This document shows, in pieces, positions 1-11,600 of a DNA stretch of 64,000 nucleotides. Source of the stretch: JANMCE01 sp963791625 (GTDB lineage: Bacteria; Actinomycetota; Acidimicrobiia; Acidimicrobiales; Ilumatobacteraceae); assembly GCA_963791625.1 (NCBI GenBank), contig CAWBTA010000005.1, forward strand, positions 248,001 to 312,000, written 5' to 3'. The translations under genes were made by a program, and so were the position numbers. Below the pieces are notes generated by a model. The model did not search any database. It was given only the letters and a program-made list of their open reading frames with translations, and was not told the DNA's origin. Position 1 is the first letter of the stretch. The number at the start of each line of letters is the position of its first letter.

Positions 1-2653
1 CGGCATCGGTCGGGTACGTGGGGTCGACGAGCCGGAAGAGCCAGCGGGCCCCGTGCTGCACGCGCGGCCGTAACTGCATGGCCGCTCCATCGACGGCGAG
101 CGTGCTCGTCGTCAACGCGTCCTGCGGATCGATGTCGAGCACGCGACCGAACGCGTCGATGAGGCGGAGGGCGTCGAGACGAAGCACGCCGCCGAACAGC
201 GGAATCGGAAGGTCGGCGGCGACCGGCAGGCCCGTCAACTGGTCGCGTGCGAGCACGCCGACGTAGGGGATGCCGAGCAGGTGCTCGACCACTCCGTCGA
301 ACGAGGCCGAGATCAGATCGATCGGGCCGAGCAGGTTGCCGAGCGACTCGAGCGTGGTCTGCTCGGTCGGTGGCAGTACGCCGCGACCGGCGTCGTCGCG
401 GGCGACTTCGGCGTCGAGCCAGGCTCGGATGCCTTCGTGCAGCGCGGTGCTGGCACCCTGGCCTATCGGTGACCGGCCGGCGATCGTTCGAGTGATCGTC
501 GGCGCCTGCTCGTCGGTCGGTTCGAGGTCGAGGCCGTCGAGCTTCCAGCCCACCATCCGATCGCTACCTTCCAGCGACACCTTCCACTCCAACCAGACCG
601 GCACCCACGGTTGACGCCATGTAGTGATGGCCACCGGGCTCGGTGCTGTACCACCGATGAGCGAGTAGTCGACGAGCACTCCGGCGAGCTCATGATCGAA
701 GCGCCCCGCGGGTCCGCCGATGTCCCCCCACTGCGGCCCAGCGGCCGACGCGCTCGGGCGCCGACGTCGGGACTGAAGGCCGACCGAGCGGGCGGGGAGA
801 TGGCTGGAGCCGTCGTAGGTGGCGGTCGTGCCGAAGCGGAGCATCATCTCGCCGGCGAAGCGGGTGCGGTAGGCCTCAAACACCTGAGGACCCTGACCGG
901 CGGCACCGGCAGCGGCCAGCCAGTCGAGCGCGTACGGGTCGAGCACCACTGCTTCGCGCACGATGACGGCGGTCTCGTCGGGTACCGCTCCCGAGCCGAT
1001 CGACGGCACGACCGCCGTACCCGACACCCCGCCGTCGATGTCGACCTGGCACTCTCCCACCACCCGACACCGGAGCCGTCCCGATGCATCGAACAGCCCG
1101 TCGCCGTGATGGCGATGGTCGGGGCGTGCCCCGCGGATGGCGACCATCGGCGGGCGGGGCCGGAACAGCCGCGGCGCCGGTTTGGTGACGGTGCGGCTGT
1201 CCGTCGCCGAGCGCGGGAGGGTCGCTTCAGCCGTGCGAGGTTGTTTGGCCGTTCGCTTCCCGGCGGTGAGCCCGAGCGTGCTGTGCCACTCGAAGGCCGT
1301 CGCCAGGCTCGCTGCTCGCATACTGCGGCCCTTGCGGCCTACGGCGGTAGGCCCCAACGCGACCGAGTCGTCGGCACGGAGTCGGTCGGCGCGCGCCAAC
1401 GGCAACGGCGCACCGGCAAACGACCAGAAGCCGTCCCGATGTTCCTGTTCGGCGAGTTCATCAAGCCCGTCGGGCGTGCGGAATCGATCGAGCATGTTGC
1501 TGCTGAACGCCGCGGCCAACTGCTCAAGCCCGACCCGCGAGGCACCGGTGATGCCCAGCGACGGCGCGGCGAACGCAGCGACCACATCGTCGGTATCGAC
1601 GCCAACCGCCAGCGTGCAGTCCGCTGTCGCGGGTCTTCCGTCGGCGTCGATCGAGCCGTCGATTGGCACGCCGAGTACAGCGCCATGGAGCAGGGACGCG
1701 TAGGTAGGTTGGTCTTGGCCGAACACCACGACCGACGCGTCGCGGACCGGTAGGTAGGCGGCTCCGGTGACAGCGCTCACCGACTGCCGTTCGCCGGCGG
1801 CAAGCACGACCGACGTTTCGACCATCGGCAGATCCGACAGCACCTTCGCTGCCCGAGCACGATCGGCGTCGACGGGCTGCTCACCTACAGCGGCCGCGTC
1901 CGACGACAGGGTCCAACCGAGCGACGCCAGGGTCGATTCGAGCGCGGTCGGTCCGAGTGCGGCGGCAAGGGGGTCGCCCGCAAGGTCGGTGTACCAGCCG
2001 GCCACGACATACACGGCGTGCTCGTTGTGGAATCCCTGGGGCGCGTTTTCGCGGAGCGCGTCAAGATCGTCGAGCGGGTCGTGGAACGCGAATCGTCCGG
2101 CACTGGCCTCGTATGACGCCGTCCAGGTGAGCGAGCCCCCGCGGGCCGCGTCGAGTGGTTCAAACAGATCGGCGCCGACGCCGGTGAACGTTCCCGAGAA
2201 CGATGCGTAGGTCGCGGTACGGCCGGTGGGCGCGTCGATCACCCAGCCCGACACGACCGCCTGGCGCTGACCGTTGGGGAACAGCACCCGCACCACCGTC
2301 CAACGGTCGGGCAGCATCGGAAAGACCACATCGCCTGCATCGCCATCGCGTCCATTAAGCAGCGAGTCGGGCATCGCCCAGTGGAGATGCACCCCGGCCG
2401 GCCGCAGGGTGGACGCCGCGAACGGTTCAGGGTCACGACTGTCGCCGGTGAGCGCGACCGTTGGCTCGCCACCAGTGTCGGGTACGACGAAGGCCTGGAC
2501 GTCGATCGGTACGAGGATCCGTGAACGTCGGGCCAGAACCGGGTCCCACGTCCCGATGGATTCGAGGTCAAGGCCGGCGCGGGTAAGGAGCGTCCAGCGC
2601 TCGGTCGTGAGCGCCCGGTCGACCACGCCGGGCTCGAACCTGATGTCAGTCAC
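1..2653 (-). CDS. Uncharacterised protein, last visible gene of the DUF6603 operon (partial, 3' end off the window)
   Basis: At least 884 codons are open from a GTG start to the left edge, so the C-terminus is missing. The start is set by a GTGA overlap with the stop of the gene upstream and by a GGAGG motif about 8 bases before it. The protein begins MTDIRFEPGVVDRAL and has no signal peptide or membrane segment. Recognisable phrases are GVHLHWAMPDSL near residue 90 and FPMLPDRWTVVR near 115; I recall similar phrases in uncharacterised actinobacterial proteins but cannot name a domain. Its position as the fifth overlapping gene of the operon means it is probably co-translated with the DUF6603 giant and may be a partner of it. 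Function unknown; that the gene is real is supported by the long open frame, the ribosome-binding site and the coupling. Confidence 0.85.
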   Translation of the reverse strand, partial: MTDIRFEPGVVDRALTTERWTLLTRAGLDLESIGTWDPVLARRSRILVPIDVQAFVVPDTGGEPTVALTGDSRDPEPFAASTLRPAGVHLHWAMPDSLLNGRDGDAGDVVFPMLPDRWTVVRVLFPNGQRQAVVSGWVIDAPTGRTATYASFSGTFTGVGADLFEPLDAARGGSLTWTASYEASAGRFAFHDPLDDLDALRENAPQGFHNEHAVYVVAGWYTDLAGDPLAAALGPTALESTLASLGWTLSSDAAAVGEQPVDADRARAAKVLSDLPMVETSVVLAAGERQSVSAVTGAAYLPVRDASVVVFGQDQPTYASLLHGAVLGVPIDGSIDADGRPATADCTLAVGVDTDDVVAAFAAPSLGITGASRVGLEQLAAAFSSNMLDRFRTPDGLDELAEQEHRDGFWSFAGAPLPLARADRLRADDSVALGPTAVGRKGRSMRAASLATAFEWHSTLGLTAGKRTAKQPRTAEATLPRSATDSRTVTKPAPRLFRPRPPMVAIRGARPDHRHHGDGLFDASGRLRCRVVGECQVDIDGGVSGTAVVPSIGSGAVPDETAVIVREAVVLDPYALDWLAAAGAAGQGPQVFEAYRTRFAGEMMLRFGTTATYDGSSHLPARSVGLQSRRRRPSASAAGPQWGDIGGPAGRFDHELAGVLVDYSLIGGTAPSPVAITTWRQPWVPVWLEWKVSLEGSDRMVGWKLDGLDLEPTDEQAPTITRTIAGRSPIGQGASTALHEGIRAWLDAEVARDDAGRGVLPPTEQTTLESLGNLLGPIDLISASFDGVVEHLLGIPYVGVLARDQLTGLPVAADLPIPLFGGVLRLDALRLIDAFGRVLDIDPQDALTTSTLAVDGAAMQLRPRVQHGARWLFRLVDPTYPTDA

Positions 2654-3624
2654 GGGTTCACCTCCTGGAACAACACTGTGGTGAGTTTTCGGTACGAGAT
2701 CGTTGGTTTGAACACCGTCGGCATCGTCGGTCCTGGAGCTTTGTCGCCGAACACCTGACGAAACGGGAACCGGACGAGCTGCAACGCATACTCGGCCGAG
2801 TCGAGGGTGTCGCTGGCACCGGTATTCGGGAAATCGGCGAGGTCGCGTTCGAGTTGCTGGATGTCGACAACACCGGGCGCACCCCCCACCCGGAACGGCG
2901 CGTCGATCACGGCGTTGGGGATGTACTCGAAGCTGTCCTTGTCGCGCACCCGCAACGTGGCCGTAAGATCGCCGCCGTCCTCGCTGGCGTCGAAGCCGAA
3001 CTGCACACCCTGTCGCGGCTCTTCGATGTGCACGGTGCGGGGAATCCCGTCGAACAGGCAGAGCAGTACCGCCGGTGCGAGTCGTTCGAGCCGAAGGAGC
3101 CGCATGCGTCGTGTGTCGTCGGGCGCAAAGTTGGCCTCGTCGTCGCGTTCGAGGCCGACGCTGAATGCATTGACGTGCAGAGCGGGCCAACCCGACACGG
3201 CCTGCGATCGCAGCAGGAAGCCGCTGATGGGGCCAGTCTCGCCATCGAGCCGAGGGTCGGTGGGCGTCCGCCGAAGGTTGCGCTCCTCTCGGTCGAGTTC
3301 GGCCCGGATGGCCGGGTAGGCGGCGGTGAGCTGCGTGCGGTCGTCGCTGTTCACGGTGCCGACACTGAGCGCGCCCTGCACGATCGCGTCGGTGTAGCGC
3401 CGGTCGACGTAGAAGAAGCGGATCGATTCCTCGGGGAGCAATTGGCTGTCGGCCACGAGGTAGGCGAAGGGCACGCCTTCGAGCAGGCGCAGTCGGGTGA
3501 GCCACGACCGCAGATCGGCGGGCATGCCGCCATCGTCATCGTCATCGAGCACGACGACATCGGCGATCGGTGTCGCCATGATGAGCGGCAGATCGGTGAC
3601 GAACGACAGGGTGTCGGCTCTCAT
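2650..3624 (-). CDS. Uncharacterised 324-aa protein of the DUF6603 operon
   Basis: The ATG at 3624 overlaps the preceding stop codon as ATGA, with AAGGA about ten bases upstream, so translation is likely coupled. The N-terminus has a hydrophobic strand followed by an unusual acidic run (VVVLDDDDDGG, about residues 23-33). Further on are LPEESIRFFYVDRRYTDA (about 64-81) and GFLLRSQAVSGWPALHV (about 135-151). There is no signal peptide or membrane helix, so a cytoplasmic location is expected. I recognise no catalytic motif. The Ser-Gly-Trp-Pro phrase and the FYVDR phrase look like conserved family signatures, but the family has no function I can recall. It lies between two other unknown genes of the operon and overlaps both by four bases. 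Confidence 0.85.
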   Translation of the reverse strand: MRADTLSFVTDLPLIMATPIADVVVLDDDDDGGMPADLRSWLTRLRLLEGVPFAYLVADSQLLPEESIRFFYVDRRYTDAIVQGALSVGTVNSDDRTQLTAAYPAIRAELDREERNLRRTPTDPRLDGETGPISGFLLRSQAVSGWPALHVNAFSVGLERDDEANFAPDDTRRMRLLRLERLAPAVLLCLFDGIPRTVHIEEPRQGVQFGFDASEDGGDLTATLRVRDKDSFEYIPNAVIDAPFRVGGAPGVVDIQQLERDLADFPNTGASDTLDSAEYALQLVRFPFRQVFGDKAPGPTMPTVFKPTISYRKLTTVLFQEVNP

Positions 3625-5606
3625 GACGGGTCCTTACGGTCGGCGATGAGTCGGTCGAGGGCATCTCGGCGGCGGCGCGCCTTGGTGATGGTGACGCGCG
3701 TCGTGCGGCCACGGCGGACGAGGTCGATCTGGTTCGAGAACGTATCTCGCACGAGGGTCAGCAGCGCGTCGTCGAGCCGCGCCGCGACGTGCTGATCGAC
3801 GACGGTCGACTTCGGCGCAGCGGTGGCGACCGGTGTCGTCGCAAGGGTTTCGAGCACCGTTGTCGCCGGGCCTTTCAGGGTGCCGGCCCGGAGCCCGAAG
3901 CCCCGCTCGATGGTGCGCGAGATGTCACCGTCGAGCCCCTTGATGGCGCGCCCCGGCCTGACGAGCAGGCTCGGTGAGCCGACCACCAGCTCGGGCGAGC
4001 CCACGATGGCGTCGATGAGGGGCTTGAAGACCGAGGCACCCCCGATGGTGTATCCGGGATCGAGTTCGCCGAGCAGGCCGCCGAAGTGAGTGGCGTCGAT
4101 GTGGGCGAACACGGTGCGCTGGACCGCGAGGCGGTACGCGTCCTGCCTCCATCGGAGGAGGGCCGCCGTCACGCTCGGACGGGCCAGGGCGAGCAGTCGC
4201 CCGATCTCGAACGCACCCGACAGCGACAGATCTTCGCGGCCGTCGGGCACCACGATGCGCAGTTGGTCGGCAGCATGGGCGAGCGCCAATCGTTCGGCGT
4301 CCGGGGCGGTCTGATCGGTGGTGGGGTGGGCGATGAACGGCCCGCGATACCAGCACCGCACGTCGTCACCGCGGCGGTTGCGGTGCGGCAGCCCGACGTG
4401 ACCGGTCTCGACCAGTTCGAGCGGCGGTCGCCCGGCGGTCGGTGTCTCGTCGTCGGCGGCGGTGTCGGGCGCGGGCACGGTACCGAGCAGGCCGGAGTCG
4501 AGCCCTTCCATCAGAGTGCGAAACGTGGTGTCCCCGATGCTCGTGAAGCTCCAGTGCAGCAGTACCGGAAAGCGGTAGACGGGATCAAGAGCGTGGACGA
4601 TGGCATTCCCGAAGCCCGACGCCATCGACGTGTATACGTCGGACGACGACACGCCCTTCACCGTCGACCAGCTGTTGACCGACGCCGTCGCCGTGCTCGA
4701 CAGGTTGGACGTGGCCGAGTCGAGCACCCGTTGGGTGGCGGCGATCTGATAGCGGGGCTCGGCTAGCTCGGCATGGATTCCGAGTTCACCCACGCCGGCC
4801 ACGTGCGATTCGAGCTGCATCGTGGCCCGGTCGTGATCGACCGCGGTCACGAACGCACGGTCGAGCACATGCGGGTAGAAGGTGGTGCGCCGCGACGGCG
4901 CTTCAGGGCGGAGGCGGTCGAACTGGCCTTCGAGGTTGACGAGGCATGCGAGGTACTTCACCGGCACTTCGCCGCCGGCCGCGTCGGTGCCAGGAAGGGG
5001 CAGCCGGTTCGAGATCACCACCGCGAGGAAGCCGTCGTCGTCACCCAGCATCAGTTCGGTGTCGTCGATGTCGACCTGTCGGGCGTGGGCCAGCAACCGC
5101 ACGTCCTTCTGCGTCGGGAAGAGCGCGTCGATCTTCGATTTCGAGATCGACAGGTAGTTGCCCCTTTCGGCATCGGCGACGCCGAGCAGGGGCCGGTCCG
5201 GGCTGACGCATTCGCCGACTGGCTGATTCAGCTTGAGTTCGGCTTCGCCTTCAGCGATGAGGACGAGGGCGAGCCAGGGGACATCGGGCTGCCCGGTGAC
5301 CAGTTCTCGTTCCCACGGGAGCGTGCGTCGTTTGATGACGATCTGGGGCAGCCGCATGCCGTAGCTGCCCTCGGAGTTCGCCGGTGGGTACGTGGACAGC
5401 ACCTGGTCGGGAGGTAGGAAGTACCGCGGCGACCGGACACGCACATGGGTGTCGAGCGTGTCGACCGGGAGGTCACCACTGTCGTACGCGCCTGACGGTC
5501 CGGTTGTGGTCGACAACGTCTGCGTGGTCGAGAACCGGTAGTCGCCCGCGGTGAGCACCGGCGTGATGTTTGGATACAGCACGAACTTGCCGTCACCGAC
5601 TGCCAC
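3621..5606 (-). CDS. Uncharacterised 661-aa protein of the DUF6603 operon
   Basis: The GTG start at 5606 follows a GAGGAGG ribosome-binding site and lies 14 bases inside the end of the giant gene. The product starts MAVGDGKFVLYPNITPVL and is rich in predicted beta strands in its first half. It carries RSPRYFLPPDQVLSTYPP (about residues 58-75) and RRTLPWERELVTGQPDVPW (about 93-111). The second half looks more helical, with a GREDLSLSGAFEIGRLLALA phrase near residue 460. No transmembrane segment, signal peptide or known catalytic motif is visible. The N-terminal part, with its PPDQV and WLALVLI strands, might be a structural or binding module, but that is a guess. The gene keeps to the tight overlap pattern of the operon, so its product probably works with the neighbouring proteins. 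Confidence 0.85.
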   Translation of the reverse strand: MAVGDGKFVLYPNITPVLTAGDYRFSTTQTLSTTTGPSGAYDSGDLPVDTLDTHVRVRSPRYFLPPDQVLSTYPPANSEGSYGMRLPQIVIKRRTLPWERELVTGQPDVPWLALVLIAEGEAELKLNQPVGECVSPDRPLLGVADAERGNYLSISKSKIDALFPTQKDVRLLAHARQVDIDDTELMLGDDDGFLAVVISNRLPLPGTDAAGGEVPVKYLACLVNLEGQFDRLRPEAPSRRTTFYPHVLDRAFVTAVDHDRATMQLESHVAGVGELGIHAELAEPRYQIAATQRVLDSATSNLSSTATASVNSWSTVKGVSSSDVYTSMASGFGNAIVHALDPVYRFPVLLHWSFTSIGDTTFRTLMEGLDSGLLGTVPAPDTAADDETPTAGRPPLELVETGHVGLPHRNRRGDDVRCWYRGPFIAHPTTDQTAPDAERLALAHAADQLRIVVPDGREDLSLSGAFEIGRLLALARPSVTAALLRWRQDAYRLAVQRTVFAHIDATHFGGLLGELDPGYTIGGASVFKPLIDAIVGSPELVVGSPSLLVRPGRAIKGLDGDISRTIERGFGLRAGTLKGPATTVLETLATTPVATAAPKSTVVDQHVAARLDDALLTLVRDTFSNQIDLVRRGRTTRVTITKARRRRDALDRLIADRKDPS

Positions 5607-8600
5607 GGGTCCTCCTCGACGTGCGAATGGGGCGTCGGTCGACGGCGGGGCGTGGCGGCCGGTAACCGGGTGGGTTGCGCCAGGCGATCGTGACGCGTTT
5701 GGCGTCGGCGGCGGGCGCCGCGAATCGGCCGGTCAAGGCGGCGATGCCGTCGGCGGCCACGGCCTCGACCACCGCTTTCGGCTCCAGCGTGCCACCCAGA
5801 ACTCCGGCGGGTACCCAGGAGCCGCCGGCCCGCACGGTGACCGACATCGGTGCGCCAGCGGTGGGTGTAACCCGGTAGGCGAGCACCGCCGCCGAGCCGA
5901 TGAGCGCGACGGCGGGCGGCTCGGGCCGGCCCCCTACCGACGCAACCGTGCCCCCCTGCAGGTCGAGGGCCACGTCGTCGATCCGAGTGGGGTCGGCGCC
6001 CGCCAGCACGAGCACGACTGTCGTGACCGGTTCGTGGAATCGGGTGGTAACGGACGCGGCGTCGCGCACGACGTCGGCCGCCCGCGCCCACCCGACGGGC
6101 GCGCCGGCCGTCGCACGCTCGACATCGAGCAGGCATCCGGCGGCCAGGGCCGAATTCGTGCCGACCGATGCCACCCGTGAGGTGGCGTGCCAACCGGCGA
6201 ACCGGTCCGCTGCCACCGCTGCGGCGCCGGCCTGTACGGCGATCAGGCGGGTGTGCGGCGGCACCCTGAGCAGGCCACCTGGCGTGCACTCAACCGCACT
6301 CGGCGATCCGTCGGATCGCAGCATCACGACCATGGCCGGGCCATCGACGCCGAGCCGCGGGCGGCGCTCGGGATCAGTGTCGGCATCGGCATCACGTGCA
6401 TCGAGCACCACGACATCGCCGGGCGCGACCGTTCGAGCGGTTCGACGCGCCTCGCCCGAGCCGAGGCCGGCGACCAGGCCCGAAAGTTCGGCGCCGTCGT
6501 ATCCGGTGACATGGGCGCGGCGCGCGGGCGGTGCCTCGGTGAATGGAACCACGGGCGCGAGCAGCGTGCGACCCGGGGCCCCCGGAGGTGCGGACAACAC
6601 CAGCTTGAGCGGCAGTTGGGCCGACAGGCGTTCGCGGACCGACTCGAGCGTCGGCGCTGGCCGACGGGGCGGGTCGGTGTCGCCCACGGTGGTGATCGGC
6701 GAACGGGCGGCCGACACGCTGCCACCGGTGAGATGGGCAAGCACGGTGGGTTCGCGCATGCCGGCGTACGTCACCGGTGGCTTCGGCGGCAACACACTTC
6801 CACGCGTGGATGCGGTGTTGGCCCGGGCCATACCGTCGGTCAACGTGCCGAACAGCGGCGGCGCGGCCCGTTCACCCACGAACGACGCTGCGGCCAACCG
6901 CGACCGAGCCCCGGTGGCCAGCACACCGGCCGGCAGCGAGGCCACCGCGACGGCGGGGCGGAACAATGTCGCCGAGGCGTGCGTGAGCGCTTCGGTCACG
7001 GTGGCCGGGTCGGTCACGTACCCGGCTCCGGTGGTGAGCATGGCGGTACGGCCGGTTGCGGTGGCTTGCAGGGGCAGCGGCTTCCAGCCGTTCTCGGTTC
7101 GGTAGTAGTCGATCTCGGGTCCGGTCTGCGGTGGGATGACGGCCTCGGCAACGAGTTTCAGCCCCTTGCCGGCCGAGACGACATCGCCGGCGGGCAACGC
7201 CGCGGTCGTTCCCCCCGCTGCGGTCGCTTCGCCCCACACGCCGAGCGGGAAGAAGTCGATGAGCACGGCCGACCCAGTGGCGGTCGGTTGGGCGGCCTCG
7301 ATGTTCGCGGCGAGTATCGAGGCCTCGGCGAGCTTCGGAACCCATTGGCCGGTGGCCGCGTCGAGTTTGGTGAGCGAAACGTTCAGTTCCGATCGCAAAC
7401 CTCCGGCGCGCATCGGCGCGAGCCCGAGCGAGATCGTCGCGCCGTCAGATCGCAGGGGGACAAGGTCCTTGATGCGGTCGATCGCGCCGCGCACGACCGT
7501 GGCCGGCACCGAGGTGACGAAGGTGATCTCGAACTCGGCGAACACCTCGAAGGGTCGCTCGGGTGTTCCGTCCGATGACGGGGCACCAATGGCGCCGTTC
7601 GTGGACGCCGGGAGCGTGCCGCGCCCGGTGATTGACGACAGTGCCCGCGCCTGCCCGCCGCCCGCGTCTTCGAGATATTTGGCGACGAACGCAGCCCACA
7701 GGAGGGTCTCGGGTTCGATGCGCCGTTCGCTGCCAAAACCGACGGTGAGCGTGCATGGCCCGACGCCGAACTTCGCCTCGCCCGAGAAGTCGGGGCCCCA
7801 GACCTTTACCTGCGCCCCCATCGAAACGCTGAAGCTGAAGGTACCGAGCCATGTCTTGATCTTCACGCCCGCCGATATCTCGACGTACACCTTCACCTCG
7901 AACCAGAACGGGTCGAAGTACACGATGCCGTGGGCGCCGAACGCCAGCCGCGCCCAGGCCCACCCAAAGTTGGCCGACACCTCCGCATCAGTGCCCGCCA
8001 TCAGAGCTTCGCTCGTGAGCGCAAAGTACGAGCCGCCCTTCAGCACGATGTCGTCGGTGACCTGCCATGTGATCCCGAGCCGTGGCACCACGGGGTAGCC
8101 GACCCGTTCGAAATCAGGGTGATAGCCGCCGAGGGTCAGCACGAACTGGCCGGCCAGCGCCCCCTTCCACCACACCGCGAACGCGAATCCCCCCGTGAGA
8201 CGTACGTCCTCGTAAAGGAGCCAAGAGTTGTCGGTGAGCTGCCCCTGGATCGAGAACACTCCCTCGGTGGTGGAGAATCGGGCGAGCAGGCCGATCTCGA
8301 TCGACACGAGCGCGGCCTCGGGCCGCGGGAGCGCCATGCGGGCCAGGCCGAACAGATTGATCTCGAGCCCGTTGCCGAACGCCACCGACACAACTGCCAC
8401 GCCGTCGACGAGCGCAAACGACGTGAAGCTGATGCCGGCCGCGAACCAGAACGTGCCCGACTGGGGCGGGAAGTACGCGGACAGCTCACGCAGTTCGGCC
8501 ATCGGGTCGGTGGGCGCGCTGGCGGCCGGATCGAGGGCCTGGATGAACGGGTAGTCGTTGAACGTCGACATGTCACTCGGTACCCGTAGCCCGCGGTTGA

Positions 8601-11600
8601 TGCCGAGACCTCCACCGATGCCGGTGAGGAAGAACGCCGGCGGTCCGCCGATGGGGCCGTTGACGGCGCCGAACACGAAGAAAGACGGTGACCCGTCGGT
8701 GGTGGTGTAGCCACCGAACACCGACAACCCGTAGATGCCGAACCGGCCGAGGAGCATGCCGACGTAGGCGGCCTCACCCTCATAGGTCGTCTTCAGCAGC
8801 CCACCGGCGAGCGATACCCCCGAGAGGTCGGCCGACACCGCGAATCCGGCGACATCGACGGCCCACTGGTCGAGCCGGAACGGGTCGCCGCCGAGCCAGC
8901 TGAGCGACAACTGATCGACGCTCGCAGTAAGACCGAACAACGATACGCTGCCGTCGAACAACAGGGTGATCCGCGTGATGCGCCCATCGGCTTCGGCTGT
9001 GTCGAGCCCGACCCGTCCGACGTACAGGGGGCCGAGTTGGCGTTGCACGAGCACCCACCACGGCCCGGGCGGATCGGCGAGTCCCAACGAGACCGACATG
9101 GCCGCGTCGCCCGGATGCTTCTGCATGGCCAGAGACGGCGCGAGCACCGGTCGGTTGGCCTTGCCGGCCGATCCGGCGTCGCTCATGATCGAGTTCGCGA
9201 CGGCGTTGGTTCCCCCACTTCCGGCCGGCGCGACGGCGAGTCCGTCGAGGCGGATGCGGGCGCCGCCACCGACACCGGCGTCACTCACCTCGCCGTAGAG
9301 GTGAAGGGCGATGGCGTCGAGGGTGATCCCGCCGAGATCGAGGAGCGGACCGCTCTGTTGCAGGACGCGCAGCCCAACCCCGGCCACCACGAAGCCCGGT
9401 GCGAACTCGAACCCGAAGCCCGCCACGTTGGGGTCGCCCGACAGGATGAGGACGGTGAGGCCGTCGGCGACGACATCGGGGTCGATCCACGAACCGTCCA
9501 TCTCCAGATCGACGCGTAGGTCATTGTCGACGAGCGTGAGCCGCTTGCCCGGCGCCAGCGAGAGCCGCACCCCAACCTGTTCGCGGCTGCCCGTCAGTGG
9601 TACCGATGTCAGCCCGATCGTGGCGTCGCCGATAGTGAGCGCCAGCGGACTCGAGGCGAAGTTCCAGGCGAGCCGTTGCAGACGCCCGATCAACGCGTCG
9701 GCATCGAGGAGGTCGGTGAAGAACGCAGCGTCGACGGTGCGGCTGGCGGTGGTGTCGGTAAACACCACGCCCTGCAGGAGGTCGCCGGGTTCGACACCGG
9801 CGACCGGGGTGTCGAGCAGGTTCGACAGCGCCGGCATCGCCACCGACATGGCCAGCGTCGCAGCGATCGCCGACAACCGAAGAGCTACCGCAGCGGCATC
9901 GGTGTCGACGGTCTCACCCGTACCGGTCGAGGTCACAACGGCCACCGTGGGCGGGAGTGCGTCGAGACCCCAGCGGAACTGCACGGACTCGTCGTCGGAC
10001 ACCGCCAGCCCGAGCGCCGCCATGCGACCACTGGTGCCGAACGCCGGACCGACGGCGACGGCGAGGAGCGGGCGCAGTACCGCACCACCGAGGTCGAACT
10101 CGGCCGGACCGACCCGCACCGCCACTGACACGCCGTTGGCGTCGAGGCGCAACTCGTCGACGGCGAGTGGGCCGATCGACTCGAGCGTGGTCGCAGCGCG
10201 CAGACTGACCCAAGGCGTGGTGAGCGAGGTTCCAAACGACACGACGACGGCGGTGCCGATGGCGAGATCGACGCTCGTCGCGCCGGTGGTGACGGTGACG
10301 GCCGTACCGACACCGTCGAGGGCATCGCCCACGGCGGCGATCGCCGTGGCAGCGAGCTGCGGCAGGCGGTCGAGCAGACGTTGCGAGGGGTTGGTGGCGA
10401 ACACGAGAAGCTTGGCGTCGTCGGCGAGATCGTTTGTGAGCAGGTCGAGGGCACCAGCGAGATCGAATACGGCCTGCCCGGCGCGTTTCACCAGATCGCT
10501 GCCGGCATCGGTGCGGTGATTCATCAGCGCGTCCATCACCGGTGGCAGCACCATCGTGGCCACACCGCCGACAACATCGCCGATCGACACCGGCCCCGGG
10601 TAAAGGCGCAGTGGCGCGGCCGAAGCACGGACCAGTTCGACGGTGAGATTCGGCGTCAGCGTCAGCCGCACGCCGCTCGCCCCGAGCAGCACCGTGGCGG
10701 TGAGTGCCGGTTGCGGCGACCCGCTCGACCCGATACATACACCACCGTCGAGTTCGAAGGTAACGGTCGAGGCGCTGGCCCCGGTGCCGACGGTGGCCGC
10801 GTGTGACGCGAGCACCGTCGCGCACAGCCGCCCGTCAGTGACGACGCGCTGCAGCGCCGCGCCCGAAACGAGTGGCCACACGTTCGCGTTCAGCGGGCCC
10901 GACGCGACGAGCGGTGCGAGCGCGTCGAGGAGGCCGGTCGCCGCACCGGTGAGGTCGGTGCGCCAGGCATCGAGGGCCCGGCGCAGCCACGCACCGGGCG
11001 CTGCAACCAGGCCGAATGGGAGCACGACGAAACGGGGCCCGTCGGCGGGTGGGGAAAGCAGGCCGACCGCGTCGAGCACAGCGTCGAGCTGACCGCTGGT
11101 TGCCCGTCGGCGCGCCGCTTCGGCGACCAGTTGCAGGCCGGCCGCCGGCACGAGTGTGGCCAGCAGGTCGGTCACCGTGTCGGTGCTGGCCGTGAACGGG
11201 AGCAGTGGGATCGATCGGGGTACAGCGCCGCCGGGCGCGGCCCAGTGCAGCGCGATAGATGAAGAGGTCGCGCCGACACCGCTCGACGCGTCGGCCACGA
11301 GCCGTAGGCCGCCGCGGTCGGCGTCGAGCGTGCCGAGCTCTACATGCATCAGGACCGACGCCGGTCCGGCCGTCAATGAGAGAGTCGCCGCTGGCAGACC
11401 CGTCGGTGCCGAGGTGGCGGAAACGGTGAGGGTTCCGGTTGCCAGATCGAACTCGGCGGAGGCGGTATCGGCCGAGAACGCCACCGAGCTGCCCGACCCG
11501 GTCGCGCCGGGCACGAGGGCACGCAGGGCCGACGCGAGGTCGTCGGTCGTCGCACGAGCCGCCGAGACCGTGAGCACCGGGTCATGAAGCAGCCGGTCGA

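Noticed and set aside
611..1753. Plus-strand open frame of 380 codons near the left edge
   Set aside because: It is antisense to the open minus-strand gene that overlaps by GTGA with the next operon gene, and it shows no known motif.
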